NCBI GenBank assembly: GCA_022571715.1
Contig: JACZXH010000014.1
Coordinates: 1 to 54,903, forward strand
Length of the DNA stretch: 54,903 bases
DNA from: Bacteroidota bacterium
Lineage (GTDB): Bacteria > Bacteroidota > Bacteroidia > Cytophagales > Cyclobacteriaceae
Direction of reading: 5' to 3'
This document shows positions 1 to 9,532 of this stretch, piece by piece. The position numbers were made by a program, and so were the translations under genes. The first letter of the stretch is position 1. Each line of letters opens with the position of its first letter. The notes beneath the pieces are model-generated. The model saw only the letters and a program-made list of their open reading frames with translations. It had not been told where the DNA came from and searched no databases.

Positions 1-1
1 T

Positions 2-1135
2 TCACTTTTATCTTGCAAGTTGATGAGTCAGGAACCAGAGCCAGTCGTACTCAGCTATTACGAGATGCCCATACATATCGAGCAGTCTGCTCCCCCTCCA
101 AAGCCAGTGCAGGTATCGAATGGGAAATGGTACGCATCATATCATCTGCTTTTGTCAAATAGAAGCCATGTTGATTTGGAATTGAAACAAGTAGAAGTCA
201 TTGGGAGTGATGGCGATGTGCTTTTAACATTTGATCAAGTGGATTTAGAAGATTATAATAAGTTCAGATCCACTCTGATTCAGGGAGGTGATGAAACTTC
301 AACTACAATTAAAAGCGGAGATACAGGCATGCTTATGTTCTGGGTAATTATGGAAAAAGACAAGGTTCCACTACAATTCAATCACAGGTTTATTTTTGGC
401 TATACACCATTTATAGAAATTTGGAATAAGCCGTATATCAAGGGTGAGAATATAGTTTTTGAAAACTATTATGTGGATATTGACTCACGTACCCCTTTTG
501 TTTTTGGTGCGCCACTAAGAGGGAATCGATGGAAGGTTGGAAACGGGCCTGGAGAATACAAAACCAGCCATCAATATGTCCTCACCAGTCATGGAGCAAC
601 CCGGATTCCACAAAGATATGGCATTGATTTTCAAGTAGTGGATGAGAAGAACATCACTCTTCCAACTCCATTACCCAAAACATTAACTAATGAAATGTTC
701 TACTGCTATGGGCAGGAAATATTGGCTGTTGCCGATGGTGTTGTAACTGGCTTTAAGGATGGCATTTCAGAGAACATTCCGCAGGCTTCCGGCGAAACAA
801 TTACTGATTATGAAATGGATGCATCTACGGTTTCCGGCAACTACCTGACCATTAAGATAGGGGAAGGTCAGTTTGTTCATTACGCACATCTGATTCCCGG
901 TAGCCATCGGTTCAAATTAGGTGATAGTGTAAAAAAAGGAGCGGTATTAGGCTTGTTGGGTAATTCTGGTAATTCCTCTGGACCACACCTTCATTTCAAT
1001 TTCACAGATGGCAATTCAGCCAATGGGAGTAATGGGTTGCCTTATGTATTTGAGTCTTTTCAAACCGTTAGAGATGAAATGATGCATCATAATGAAATTC
1101 CACTAAACCAATTGATAATAAATTTTAACAAATAG
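2..1135 (+). CDS. M23-family peptidase-like lipoprotein, 5' partial
   Basis: The reading frame is open to the left edge. The first codons read S-L-L-S-C-K, a good lipobox (L-L-S-C), so the real start lies upstream of the window and the TTG/ATG at 20/23 is probably not the start. The C-terminal third (about residues 195-330) is a lysostaphin/LytM-type M23 domain: RYGIDF, then HYAHL, a KLGDSVKKG turn and the zinc-binding HLHF (H-x-H). M23 enzymes cut peptidoglycan cross-bridges; a lipoprotein form would act in the periplasm. The usual first zinc motif H-x-G-x-D is replaced by R-Y-G-I-D, the nearest upstream His being in SHGATR, so activity is uncertain. The N-terminal 190 residues look like beta-rich extracellular sequence that I do not recognise. 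No clear operon partner is visible. Confidence 0.75.
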   Translation, partial: SLLSCKLMSQEPEPVVLSYYEMPIHIEQSAPPPKPVQVSNGKWYASYHLLLSNRSHVDLELKQVEVIGSDGDVLLTFDQVDLEDYNKFRSTLIQGGDETSTTIKSGDTGMLMFWVIMEKDKVPLQFNHRFIFGYTPFIEIWNKPYIKGENIVFENYYVDIDSRTPFVFGAPLRGNRWKVGNGPGEYKTSHQYVLTSHGATRIPQRYGIDFQVVDEKNITLPTPLPKTLTNEMFYCYGQEILAVADGVVTGFKDGISENIPQASGETITDYEMDASTVSGNYLTIKIGEGQFVHYAHLIPGSHRFKLGDSVKKGAVLGLLGNSGNSSGPHLHFNFTDGNSANGSNGLPYVFESFQTVRDEMMHHNEIPLNQLIINFNK

Positions 1136-1337
1136 ATGTTGGAAAAGCTTGGATATAGTGAAAATTAATATCCAGATCGTGGTTGGGGAAGTGTGTTTCT
1201 TCCTTTCCGAGATGATTCAATAAGAGTTTATCGTTTTTTTATAATGTCTTTTATCCAATATTGATATTATAAATCAGCCATTTTTTGTAGAAATCGAATT
1301 TATCTCCATGCATTGGCCATTTAATTTCTTTTCCTGG

Positions 1338-2312
1338 CTAGGAATTGATGATCGATTTAAACAATGCAATTCCTATGTTCTTCCCACATACTACAAGTAC
1401 TACGTTTTTACCTTCAAATTTTTCTTTGTTTTTGAGTAGGTAAGCAACACTAAGCGCTGCTGACCCTTCAGATACAAGGCGGTGTTGTTCAAATAAGATT
1501 TTAATTCCATTCTTTATTTCCTCTTCTGATACCAAGGCTATTTCGTCCACATACTTCTGACACAATCCAAATGTAATGGTATCCAAATCAACCCCTCCTG
1601 CGCAAGTGTCTGCCAACGTTTGTGTAAACCCCATCTCAATCATTTCACCTTGTCGTATCGACTCATACATAATTGGTGAATTTTCTGGCGATACGCCAAT
1701 CACGTTGATATCAGGATTGCCTGTTTTAAGATATCCTCCGGATCCTGTCAGCAATCCGCCACCACCACAAGCGATAATGACCGTATCAACATCCTTTACC
1801 TGCTTCTCAATTTCCAAACCACAAGTGCCTTGTCCTCCCACAACCACAGGATCGTTGTATGGAGAAACATAAATCTTGCCCTCTGTACCGGCGACTTCTC
1901 TTGCTTTCTTTTCCGCATCCCACGCTTCATCCCCATAAATAACAATGTTCAATCCATGGGATTTAATGAGGTCGATTCTGGATTCGGGAACGTCTTTCGC
2001 CAAATAAATCGTTGCTTCTCTTCCTACGTTTTTCATGGCTTGTGCAATGGCCAAGGCGTAGTTCCCAGTAGAAGCCGAAATGATACCTCTGTCTAATTCC
2101 TCCTCCGAGAGTGACATTATTTTACTGGTCGCTCCTCTGAATTTGAATGAACCGGTCGTTTGATACAGATCCAATTTTAAATTTACCGTTCCGTTGATCA
2201 ATTCACTGAAATAGATGGAATGTTCTACGGGTGTTTCAATTACATAAGGTCTAATGCGCTTATCAGCGGCTAAAACCTCTTTTCTTACATCGACTACCGC
2301 TGTTGTTTCCAA
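1338..2312 (-). CDS. PLP-dependent threonine dehydratase-like enzyme (serine/threonine ammonia-lyase fold, EutB-like)
   Basis: This is a fold-type II PLP enzyme of 324 residues. Visible features are the PLP-lysine motif GSFKFRGA near residue 55, the substrate loop ASTGNYA near residue 85, and the glycine-rich phosphate loop CGGGGLLTG near residue 185. Relatives deaminate serine or threonine, racemise serine, or act as the EutB hydroxyectoine-pathway dehydratase. The start is TTG, one base after the TAA of the preceding cyclodeaminase-like gene, so the two are almost certainly translationally coupled. The EutB/EutC-like pairing suggests one short amino-acid catabolic pathway, but no ectoine hydrolase or transporter gene is nearby. 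There is no C-terminal ACT regulatory domain, so it is not the classical biosynthetic IlvA. The substrate cannot be fixed from sequence. Confidence 0.8.
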   Translation of the reverse strand: METTAVVDVRKEVLAADKRIRPYVIETPVEHSIYFSELINGTVNLKLDLYQTTGSFKFRGATSKIMSLSEEELDRGIISASTGNYALAIAQAMKNVGREATIYLAKDVPESRIDLIKSHGLNIVIYGDEAWDAEKKAREVAGTEGKIYVSPYNDPVVVGGQGTCGLEIEKQVKDVDTVIIACGGGGLLTGSGGYLKTGNPDINVIGVSPENSPIMYESIRQGEMIEMGFTQTLADTCAGGVDLDTITFGLCQKYVDEIALVSEEEIKNGIKILFEQHRLVSEGSAALSVAYLLKNKEKFEGKNVVLVVCGKNIGIALFKSIINS

Positions 2313-2313
2313 A

Positions 2314-3285
2314 TTAATTGTTTGTTTTTAATAAACCATTTACCATTTTGGCAATTTGAATATCCTGTACTGCCACGCCTGTTTGATCCGCTATTGTAAT
2401 TTGATCGTCATTTTTTCTTCCCAATGAAATATCATTGATCACATTTCCCAGCTCGATAATATCATCTTCACTTATCATACCACTATTAACACCATGAGAC
2501 ATTTCTCCATACTGTATGCATTGTGCCCTGCTGTCTGCCACCAGCACATCTGCTTTCTCCAACAAACCTGCATCTAATTCCTGTTTACCTTTATCATCTG
2601 ATCCCATCGCGGTTATATGTGTTCCTGGTCGAACCTGATCTGCCATAATTAAAGGGGCTTTAGCAGGTGTCGTCGTAACAATAAGATTACAATTGCTTGT
2701 AAGATAATTCATGTCCGTTGTTGCCTCTATTATTAATTCCTTTGACCAGAAATCTGGGTTTTGTTTTATATCATTCACCATTACCTCGATTTTTTCAGAG
2801 TTCCTGCCCCAAATAATGCAGTTATTACAATCAACCACATGCTGTAGCATCTGTAATTGCATTTTCGCTTGCACCCCGGTTCCTACAATACCTATAGCTG
2901 AAATGTTCGATGGTGCCAGATGTTTGGCCGCTACTGCTCCTCCGACAGCTGTTCTTACGTCAGTCAGATAACATTCGTCGAGTAAAATACTTTCCAGTTT
3001 TCCTGTTTGCTGACTAAAAACCAAAAGTAGGCCGTCACTCGCACTAATACCTAACTTCGGATTATTATAAAATCCTGAGGCGATTTTAACGACGTATACA
3101 CTGTCCCCTTTTATATACCCATATTTGATATGCACATCACCAGGTGGATCTTCGAAATTTAGAAAGCCAACAGGAGGTACTTCTACCCGTCCTTCCGAGT
3201 ATAGTACATAACCCTCTTCTAGGTCAGTAATTAACTGACCAATATCAATTAGTTTCTTCAATTGATTCAAACTTAATATCTCCAT
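2314..3285 (-). CDS. Ornithine cyclodeaminase / mu-crystallin family protein (EutC-like)
   Basis: The 323-residue protein has the family layout: an N-terminal dimerisation region with VHIKYGY and VVKIASGFYNN, which carry the conserved Lys and substrate-binding residues, then a Rossmann NAD(P) domain with IGIVGTGVQA near residue 135 and the ITAMGSD segment near residue 225. Members include ornithine cyclodeaminase, alanine dehydrogenase, ketimine reductases, N-((2S)-2-amino-2-carboxyethyl)-glutamate dehydrogenase (SbnB) and EutC. It is the first gene of a two-gene minus-strand unit; its stop is one base from the TTG start of the PLP enzyme. An oxidoreductase paired with a dehydratase suggests conversion of a hydroxylated or imine amino-acid intermediate. 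Family assignment is firm, exact substrate unknown. Confidence 0.82.
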   Translation of the reverse strand: MEILSLNQLKKLIDIGQLITDLEEGYVLYSEGRVEVPPVGFLNFEDPPGDVHIKYGYIKGDSVYVVKIASGFYNNPKLGISASDGLLLVFSQQTGKLESILLDECYLTDVRTAVGGAVAAKHLAPSNISAIGIVGTGVQAKMQLQMLQHVVDCNNCIIWGRNSEKIEVMVNDIKQNPDFWSKELIIEATTDMNYLTSNCNLIVTTTPAKAPLIMADQVRPGTHITAMGSDDKGKQELDAGLLEKADVLVADSRAQCIQYGEMSHGVNSGMISEDDIIELGNVINDISLGRKNDDQITIADQTGVAVQDIQIAKMVNGLLKTNN

Positions 3286-3685
3286 GTCTACGAACTATGC
3301 AGTTTAAAGCAAGTTACAAATATTTGATTGGATATTAACCTGAAATATTCGTTTGGATTATTCCTATTTTTAAGCTGCAAACGATTTCAAGAACACCGAT
3401 AAAAAAGTTCATAGATGCGCGTTCTTATGAACCAATATTTTTTCGTCATGTGCGGTGAAAAACCAGAAATGATATTCTAAAAATATAGGTATGCCAGAGG
3501 GTTTTGCAGCCAATGATACCTTTTCGATTTGATGATAACTATAAAGTAAAGGAGACCCTTTATGCTCAGATAATAAAAAATGAGTGAAGTAATAAAACCT
3601 ATTGCAGCGTGGGCTAAAGAGAACGATTCAATTAGAATTTACAGCATATACCTGAAAGATGGTTTTCATGTGGTTTCAACACTTG
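3286..3685. other. 400-bp stretch without a convincing gene
   Basis: This lies between the cyclodeaminase-like gene and the convergent-side end of the hydrolase gene. It holds a hairpin-capable inverted repeat GTTCATA/TATGAAC (3407-3413 with 3426-3432). A short open frame begins with ATG at 3580; its first 35 codons look protein-like, but it then runs antisense into the hydrolase gene. I see no tRNA, terminator with a T-run, or clear promoter. It may be a decayed gene remnant. Confidence 0.4.
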
Positions 3686-4519
3686 TTAAAAAACAGATTT
3701 TAAAAGAGTCTGTAACTCCGACCAGGAGTCATTATCCGCTTTCTCGTCGTACGCCAGTGGTAAATCAAACTTTTTCCCCAGTTCATCAGCATCTGGACTT
3801 GTAAATGCATGGACTGCATTCTCATAAGATATGTATTTATAGTCAGCTCCTACAGCATCCATATCAGCTTTAAATTTTTCAACTGATTCAGACGGTATAA
3901 ATGGATCAGCTGCCCCATTACAGACAAGTATTTTTACTTTCAGCGTCTCGGCATTTGGCTGAATTGGTAAATCAAGGCCTGAATGGAAGGCGGCCACTGC
4001 ATCTAAATCAACTCCGGCATTGGCCATCGTCAAAACGACGCTGCCGCCAAAACAATATCCGATTGCAGCTATTTTATCGGCATCAACTGAGGGGTGGTTC
4101 TGAAGTGTTTCTATTGCTTTCGTGAACCTGGCCTTCGCTTCATCCATGTTTGAAATCACCTGATTCATGAATTTTCCTGCGTCTTCGGGATGTTCAGCTT
4201 GCTTACCATCACCATACATATCAACAGCTAGAGCAGTATAACCCAATTCCGCAAGCATATTTGCTCGTTCGCGCGTGTAGTTGTTGTGTCCCCACCATTC
4301 ATGCACTACAAGTATACCCGGTCGTTTGCCTTCAATGCTTTCATCATACACAATGTAACCTTTCATTTCAGTACTATCGGTCGCATATGACACTTCGACC
4401 CCAACAATATTTGGTTCTTTGACTGCTTGTTCATCACCCTTGTTTTCTGATGATTTATTACTACACGAAAAAAGTAGAATAGCAATTGTCAATATGAGCG
4501 GCGTTTTAATTTTTTGCAT
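3686..4519 (-). CDS. Dienelactone hydrolase family lipoprotein
   Basis: An alpha/beta hydrolase of the dienelactone hydrolase family, 277 residues. The N-terminus is a hydrophobic signal ending in LFSC, so Cys19 is the likely lipidated residue and the mature protein sits on a membrane facing the periplasm or outside. The catalytic triad is visible as Cys156 in GYCFGG, Asp204 in GAADPF and His236 in AVHAFT. VVHEWWG near residue 72 is the oxyanion-hole region typical of this family. Cys nucleophiles mark true dienelactone-hydrolase relatives rather than Ser esterases. A membrane-anchored copy outside an aromatic-degradation cluster probably acts on another ester or lactone. It appears monocistronic; its TAG/TAA end is about 400 bp from the next gene. 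Confidence 0.85.
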   Translation of the reverse strand: MQKIKTPLILTIAILLFSCSNKSSENKGDEQAVKEPNIVGVEVSYATDSTEMKGYIVYDESIEGKRPGILVVHEWWGHNNYTRERANMLAELGYTALAVDMYGDGKQAEHPEDAGKFMNQVISNMDEAKARFTKAIETLQNHPSVDADKIAAIGYCFGGSVVLTMANAGVDLDAVAAFHSGLDLPIQPNAETLKVKILVCNGAADPFIPSESVEKFKADMDAVGADYKYISYENAVHAFTSPDADELGKKFDLPLAYDEKADNDSWSELQTLLKSVF

Positions 4520-4719
4520 GGTTATACGTATTTAATGTTACTTCGAAATTAAAAAAGATTATTCATAAATGCATATTTATACTTACCTAAAGTAGTTTTA
4601 GAAGAATTAATCTCCATGTTAAAATTTTATGAGATTTTCATTCTTTAGCCTTTTTATCTTTTATTCACTGAAAAATCCTAATATTTATATGCGTTTTTTG
4701 ACAAACTCTCGTGCCCGGA

Positions 4720-7122
4720 TTACACCTCTTTCAATGAATTCACCGGATCGGATGTTGCGGCTGCAATGGATTGATAACTTACGCTGAATAATGCGACCAG
4801 CAATGTCAACCCTCCGGCAAGGATAAAAACACCTGCGGAAATCGTAGTGCTATAAGCAAAATTGGAGAGCCATACCCCCATGATGTAAATGGAGACGGGA
4901 AAAGCTATAAGGGTAGCAAACAGAATCAACCTGGCAAAATCTTTGTTTAACATCACCAGGATGTTGTTTACTGACGCGCCCATTACCTTCCGGATGCCGA
5001 TCTCTTTCCTTCGCTGATTGCCGATATAGGCTGACAATCCAAACAATCCCAGGCATGCGATGAGCATAGCCAGTATGGTAAATATCATAACCACCTGGCC
5101 CATTTTTATGTCGTTTCGCATCAGCTCATCAAAATTGTCATCCAGGAAATGATACCTCAGCGGTTCATCAGGTGAATACGTTTTCCATTCCTGTTCGATA
5201 AATGTAAGTAGGCTGGCTGTCTGAGTTGCATTTACTTTGATTACTAATTTTCCCCATCGTTTATCCAGTGCAAATACGGCTGGTTCAATTTTCTTTCTCA
5301 GCGATTCGAAATTAAAGTCCCTGACAATTCCAATCACATGATATTTATTATTAAGCCTGGCTCCCACAGGATTATCCAATTGAAGGGCTTTGGCTGCAGC
5401 CTGTGTAAGAATCAGGGCGCTTGAATCAGAAGAAATGTCCCTCGAAAAAAAGCGGCCTTCAATCAGATCAAAACCAATTGTTTCAAAATAATCATAGTCT
5501 CCACGAAAGCGATTGATCTTCAACGGCTCTTCTATATTTTCAGATTTTAGCGTTGTAATCGAAAAGCTTGATGCGGATCCGGGTACCCTGTGGCCAATCC
5601 CCACGTTTTTAACTTCTGAACGGCCAGCCAATGTACTTTTCAATGTGTTTATATTTTCTTTGAGGATCCTTGAATTGTTTATGATTAATACATCTTCCTT
5701 ATCAAAACCAAGGTCCTTTGTCTTCATATATTCTAATTGCTGAAATATTATCAGCGAACAAATTATAAGTATCATTGAGAGTGAGAATTGAAATATCACA
5801 AGCATGTCACGAAATCCGGGGTTACCCTTCAATGAATAAAAATCTCCCTTCAATACTCTGTTTGGGTTAAACGAGGATAGATAAAATGCCGGATAAATAC
5901 CTGCCAGTATCCCTACACAAATTGCCAAAAGAAATGCAAATGCAACATTAAACATAGTAAGTAAACCTGAATCCAGCAGTGCCTGCCCTGTAGTCTTTTC
6001 GAAAATAATCAATAGGATTTCCGCCAATCCAAATGCAATAACCATGGACATCAGGCTAACCATTATCGATTCGGACATAAACTGGAATACCAGCGCCAAC
6101 CGGGTCGATCCCATCGTTTTTTTTATACCCACTTCTTTTGCGCGCCGGGTAGCATGTGCAGTCGTCAGGTTTATGAAATTTATGGAGGCAATCACAATAA
6201 TGAGAATGGCGATGGCAAGAAGGACGTTTACGGTTGTTGCATTGCCCCCGGCAGTTAAATCGAATCGTAAGGTTCCATTCAGGTAAATATCATCTAGTGG
6301 TTGAAGTATCAGATGGTAGCTGTCATCCCGCTGAAACCAAGCTTCAAATGGCATGGTGCTTCCCAACCCTGGGAATATCCGGTCTTTAACCAACCGGTCA
6401 AGGCTGAATTGAATATCTTCCGCTGTCACATCTTCACTTACTTTTATATAGTTGTACTTCTTAACCATCAGCCAGTTATCATCGAGTCCTGATGTTTCAG
6501 CATTGCCGGGTCCTCTGATTTCACGCGACCAAAAAGGGGCATTCAAATGTGACTTCACATTATTAAGATCAACGACCCCGGTAACAAGTTGCTGAGTTTT
6601 ATACTCTCCCATTTCAATGATCTTCCCCACGGGTTCATCATCTCCAAATAATTTGGTGGCCAATGATTTACTAAGTACGAGGTTGTTTTTATTTGCAAGT
6701 GAAGTGCCCGGGTCTCCAGTATCAAATATGTAATCGAACATCTTAAAAAAACCGGGTTCAACAATCAATCCCTCTTCGGTCGCAGTAAAGTTTCCATATG
6801 TTATTTCAACTTCCGTCGCTTCAACACGGCAAGTCTGTTCCACCCATTGGTATTCTCCGGGCATCACTTCAAGCAATATCTCCGGTCCGCTGGCAAACTC
6901 TCCCATGGTCATAAACTTTGTAGCTACGCGGTAAATTTGCTTGTGATCCGTAAAATGTTTTTCGTAGCTCAACTCCTGCATTACATAAATCAGGATAACA
7001 AAACTACAGGCAATCCCGAGAGCCAGGCCACCAATATTTATTATGGAAAAGGATACCTGTTTTAAATGATTTCGAAACGCAATTTTTATATTATGTAATA
7101 ACATAATTCTGTTTTTATTCAT
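4720..7122 (-). CDS. MacB/FtsX-type ABC transporter permease (third of three in tandem)
   Basis: This 800-residue membrane protein has the duplicated FtsX layout common in Bacteroidota. There is one N-terminal transmembrane helix (about 22-44), a periplasmic MacB_PCD-like domain, three helices (about 285-400), a second helix near 430, a second periplasmic domain, and three C-terminal helices ending NPVNSLKEV. The conserved cytoplasmic motif before the helices appears twice, as ATRRAKEVGIKK and RRKEIGIRKVMG. It contains no ATPase domain and none is encoded nearby, so it must borrow a LolD/MacB-type ATPase or act otherwise. Its ATG overlaps the upstream permease stop within ATGAATAA; an ATG six codons in (MLLHN) is an alternative start. 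Likely role: mechanotransmission-type export or envelope stress function; substrate unknown. Confidence 0.88.
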   Translation of the reverse strand: MNKNRIMLLHNIKIAFRNHLKQVSFSIINIGGLALGIACSFVILIYVMQELSYEKHFTDHKQIYRVATKFMTMGEFASGPEILLEVMPGEYQWVEQTCRVEATEVEITYGNFTATEEGLIVEPGFFKMFDYIFDTGDPGTSLANKNNLVLSKSLATKLFGDDEPVGKIIEMGEYKTQQLVTGVVDLNNVKSHLNAPFWSREIRGPGNAETSGLDDNWLMVKKYNYIKVSEDVTAEDIQFSLDRLVKDRIFPGLGSTMPFEAWFQRDDSYHLILQPLDDIYLNGTLRFDLTAGGNATTVNVLLAIAILIIVIASINFINLTTAHATRRAKEVGIKKTMGSTRLALVFQFMSESIMVSLMSMVIAFGLAEILLIIFEKTTGQALLDSGLLTMFNVAFAFLLAICVGILAGIYPAFYLSSFNPNRVLKGDFYSLKGNPGFRDMLVIFQFSLSMILIICSLIIFQQLEYMKTKDLGFDKEDVLIINNSRILKENINTLKSTLAGRSEVKNVGIGHRVPGSASSFSITTLKSENIEEPLKINRFRGDYDYFETIGFDLIEGRFFSRDISSDSSALILTQAAAKALQLDNPVGARLNNKYHVIGIVRDFNFESLRKKIEPAVFALDKRWGKLVIKVNATQTASLLTFIEQEWKTYSPDEPLRYHFLDDNFDELMRNDIKMGQVVMIFTILAMLIACLGLFGLSAYIGNQRRKEIGIRKVMGASVNNILVMLNKDFARLILFATLIAFPVSIYIMGVWLSNFAYSTTISAGVFILAGGLTLLVALFSVSYQSIAAATSDPVNSLKEV

Positions 7123-9532
7123 CCTTTAATGCATCAACCGGATTTGCAAGGGAAGCATTAATTGACTGATAAGCGATAGTTGTAAATGCAATTAGTGCAG
7201 ACAAGGCAATTCCTGTAATAAACATTAAGGGTACTAATTCGATATGATAAGCAAATTTCTGGAGCCAGTTACTCATTCCCAAATAAGCAATGGGTCCAGA
7301 TACTACAAAAGCGATAATTACAAGTAGTGTAAACTCTTTTGAAAATAATAGAATAATGGAGAATACTGACGCGCCCAAAACCTTCCGGATTCCAATTTCT
7401 TTTGTTTTTCTGCTGATCATGTATGAAACCAACCCATACAATCCAAGACAACCTATAAAGATTGCAATACCAGTAAACGCCAAAAGCATATTCGACATTT
7501 TTTCTTCACCTGCGAAAAATTCTGCAAATTTTTCATCCATAAAGTTGTAATTGAAGGCATATCCGGGATAAACCTGCTCAAACACACGTTCAAGACTGGT
7601 TAATGAAGCTGATAAATTTCCAGTTCTTATACGAATAGCCGCTATTTCATAGCGCTGAGATTCATTATATAATATTACAGGCTCTATCTTTCGCTTGAAA
7701 GACATTGTATGAAAATCTCCAACTACTCCCACAACAGGAACATCCTTACCCCATATTGAAACAATTATTCCAACAGCTTTGGATACATCCATATAGCCCA
7801 TCCTTCTTGCAAAAGATTCATTAATAACAGCTCTGTTCATTGTATCCGATGCAACCAATCCTTCGCCAAACAGCAAATTCAAACCATATACATTGATATA
7901 ATTCTCATCACATATTTTCACCTGTGCAAATAGTTCCTCCTGCCGTTCTTCAAAGTGATAATATACATTTGTTGTAGATACACCACCCCAGGCCGGCGGA
8001 CCAGAGGAAAAACTTACTGCATCCACAGATGAGATTTGAGTCAGTTTACCAAATAATGCATTTCTGCTACCAACATTCGCAGTTGGAATATCAACGTTGA
8101 TAATTCCTTCTTTTTCAAAACCAACTGGCGTATTTTTAAAATATTGTAATTGTGATGTGGCTATTATTGTTCCGATTATCAGTACCTGTGAAATGATAAA
8201 CTGAAAAACCACCAATCCTCTTCTCATCATAAATCCTTTGCCCCAATCTGGAACAATCTTGCCTTTGATAGCATTAATTGGCTGATAACCTGAAAAGATT
8301 ATCGCGGGGTATAATCCCGCCATTAAGCTCACTAATAATCCGGTAGCAAACAGAAACAGCCATATTTCCCATCCACCTGTTAAGTCAAGCGATAGCTGCA
8401 GGTCAAGAAACTGATTCACCTTTATTAAAGATAATTCCGCGAGACCAAGTGCCACTAACAAGGAAACCACCGTAATCAGAGACGTTTCCACCAGCAAACT
8501 GATGATCAATTGTGCTCGGCTGCTTCCTAATATTTTTCGAATGCCAATTTCCTTGATCCGGTTGGAAGCTTGTGCAGTAGTAAGGTTGACAAAGTTGATA
8601 CAGGCTGTAATTATCAGGAAAACACCCAGAATGACCATCACCCAGATACTCTCGCGGCTGATAGAACGGTAGCTGTAATTGCTGAAATGTTGGTTGTAAT
8701 GGATGTCACTTAAAGGTTGAAAAGAGTTATGCATGTCACTAGTCCGGTCTTCTCCATAATACTTATCTGCAAATGCCGGTAGTTTTTGGGCGACCATATC
8801 AATATTCTCTCCCTTATGAAGCAGGACATAGCATTGAAAATCACTTGAAGTGCTTGACCAACTTCCGAAGCGCTCATACTCCAAAGATTTTGTTGCGTAT
8901 GACACCAGTATTTCAAAAGGAAAATCAGTTTTGTTTCGAGGATAATCTTCCATAACACCGGTAATCATTAGATCTCCGGATCCTTCAAGTATTAGTCTTT
9001 TCCCAACAATATTTGTTTTGCCAAAATATTTAATTGCATAGGATTCTGAAAGTACGACCTTACCGGGCCCGATCAGAGAGGTGCTTTTGTTTCCATGAAT
9101 CCATTTTCTGTCCAGAATTTGGTACAGCCTTTCATCACAAAAAGCAATACCCTCCCTTTCTTCAAATATGTTGGATCCCGAATCCGCTTCCTTATTTATT
9201 ATAATCCTTCCTGACAAAACATAATCAACCGGTGCAACGATTTCCATTTCAGGAAAATCAATCTCAAAAGCTTTAATTAATGGTGTTGGAACCCCAGAGT
9301 TGTACGTCTTTCGACCATTATTAATCGATTCAGTGACTACCCGGTAAATCCTGTCCCTTTTAGTATGATAGTCATCTATTCCAGTTAATGATGATACTAC
9401 TAAATAAATAACAATGCTGCATGTAATGCCAAGTGCCAGACCTAATACATTAATAATTGCGTAAACCTTTTCTCTTAATATAGTTCGAAACGTGATTTTA
9501 AAGTTGTTAAGAGACATCGTCATTTTATTCAT
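7115..9532 (-). CDS. MacB/FtsX-type ABC transporter permease (second of three)
   Basis: An 805-residue paralogue of its two neighbours with the same two-module layout: an N-terminal helix (about 22-45), a periplasmic domain, the motif ASNRIKEIGIRKILG before the first three-helix bundle, a second single helix near 430, another periplasmic domain, then RKTKEIGIRKVLG and the C-terminal helices, ending NPVDALKDE. No nucleotide-binding domain is present. Both its start and its stop lie in the 8-base overlap ATGAATAA shared with the gene before and after, so the three genes are probably translated in a coupled fashion from one message. An internal ATG (MSLNNF, codon 6) aligns better with the paralogues and may be the true start. 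Substrate unknown. Confidence 0.88.
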   Translation of the reverse strand: MNKMTMSLNNFKITFRTILREKVYAIINVLGLALGITCSIVIYLVVSSLTGIDDYHTKRDRIYRVVTESINNGRKTYNSGVPTPLIKAFEIDFPEMEIVAPVDYVLSGRIIINKEADSGSNIFEEREGIAFCDERLYQILDRKWIHGNKSTSLIGPGKVVLSESYAIKYFGKTNIVGKRLILEGSGDLMITGVMEDYPRNKTDFPFEILVSYATKSLEYERFGSWSSTSSDFQCYVLLHKGENIDMVAQKLPAFADKYYGEDRTSDMHNSFQPLSDIHYNQHFSNYSYRSISRESIWVMVILGVFLIITACINFVNLTTAQASNRIKEIGIRKILGSSRAQLIISLLVETSLITVVSLLVALGLAELSLIKVNQFLDLQLSLDLTGGWEIWLFLFATGLLVSLMAGLYPAIIFSGYQPINAIKGKIVPDWGKGFMMRRGLVVFQFIISQVLIIGTIIATSQLQYFKNTPVGFEKEGIINVDIPTANVGSRNALFGKLTQISSVDAVSFSSGPPAWGGVSTTNVYYHFEERQEELFAQVKICDENYINVYGLNLLFGEGLVASDTMNRAVINESFARRMGYMDVSKAVGIIVSIWGKDVPVVGVVGDFHTMSFKRKIEPVILYNESQRYEIAAIRIRTGNLSASLTSLERVFEQVYPGYAFNYNFMDEKFAEFFAGEEKMSNMLLAFTGIAIFIGCLGLYGLVSYMISRKTKEIGIRKVLGASVFSIILLFSKEFTLLVIIAFVVSGPIAYLGMSNWLQKFAYHIELVPLMFITGIALSALIAFTTIAYQSINASLANPVDALKDE

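Noticed and set aside
1150-1174. Hairpin TGGATAT/ATATCCA after the M23 gene
   Set aside because: A/T-rich short stem with no following T-run; not a credible terminator.
3580-3804. 74-codon plus-strand frame starting with ATG after AAAGGAG
   Set aside because: The Shine-Dalgarno-like sequence is too far from the ATG, and the last 40 codons run antisense through the dienelactone hydrolase gene. At most a remnant.
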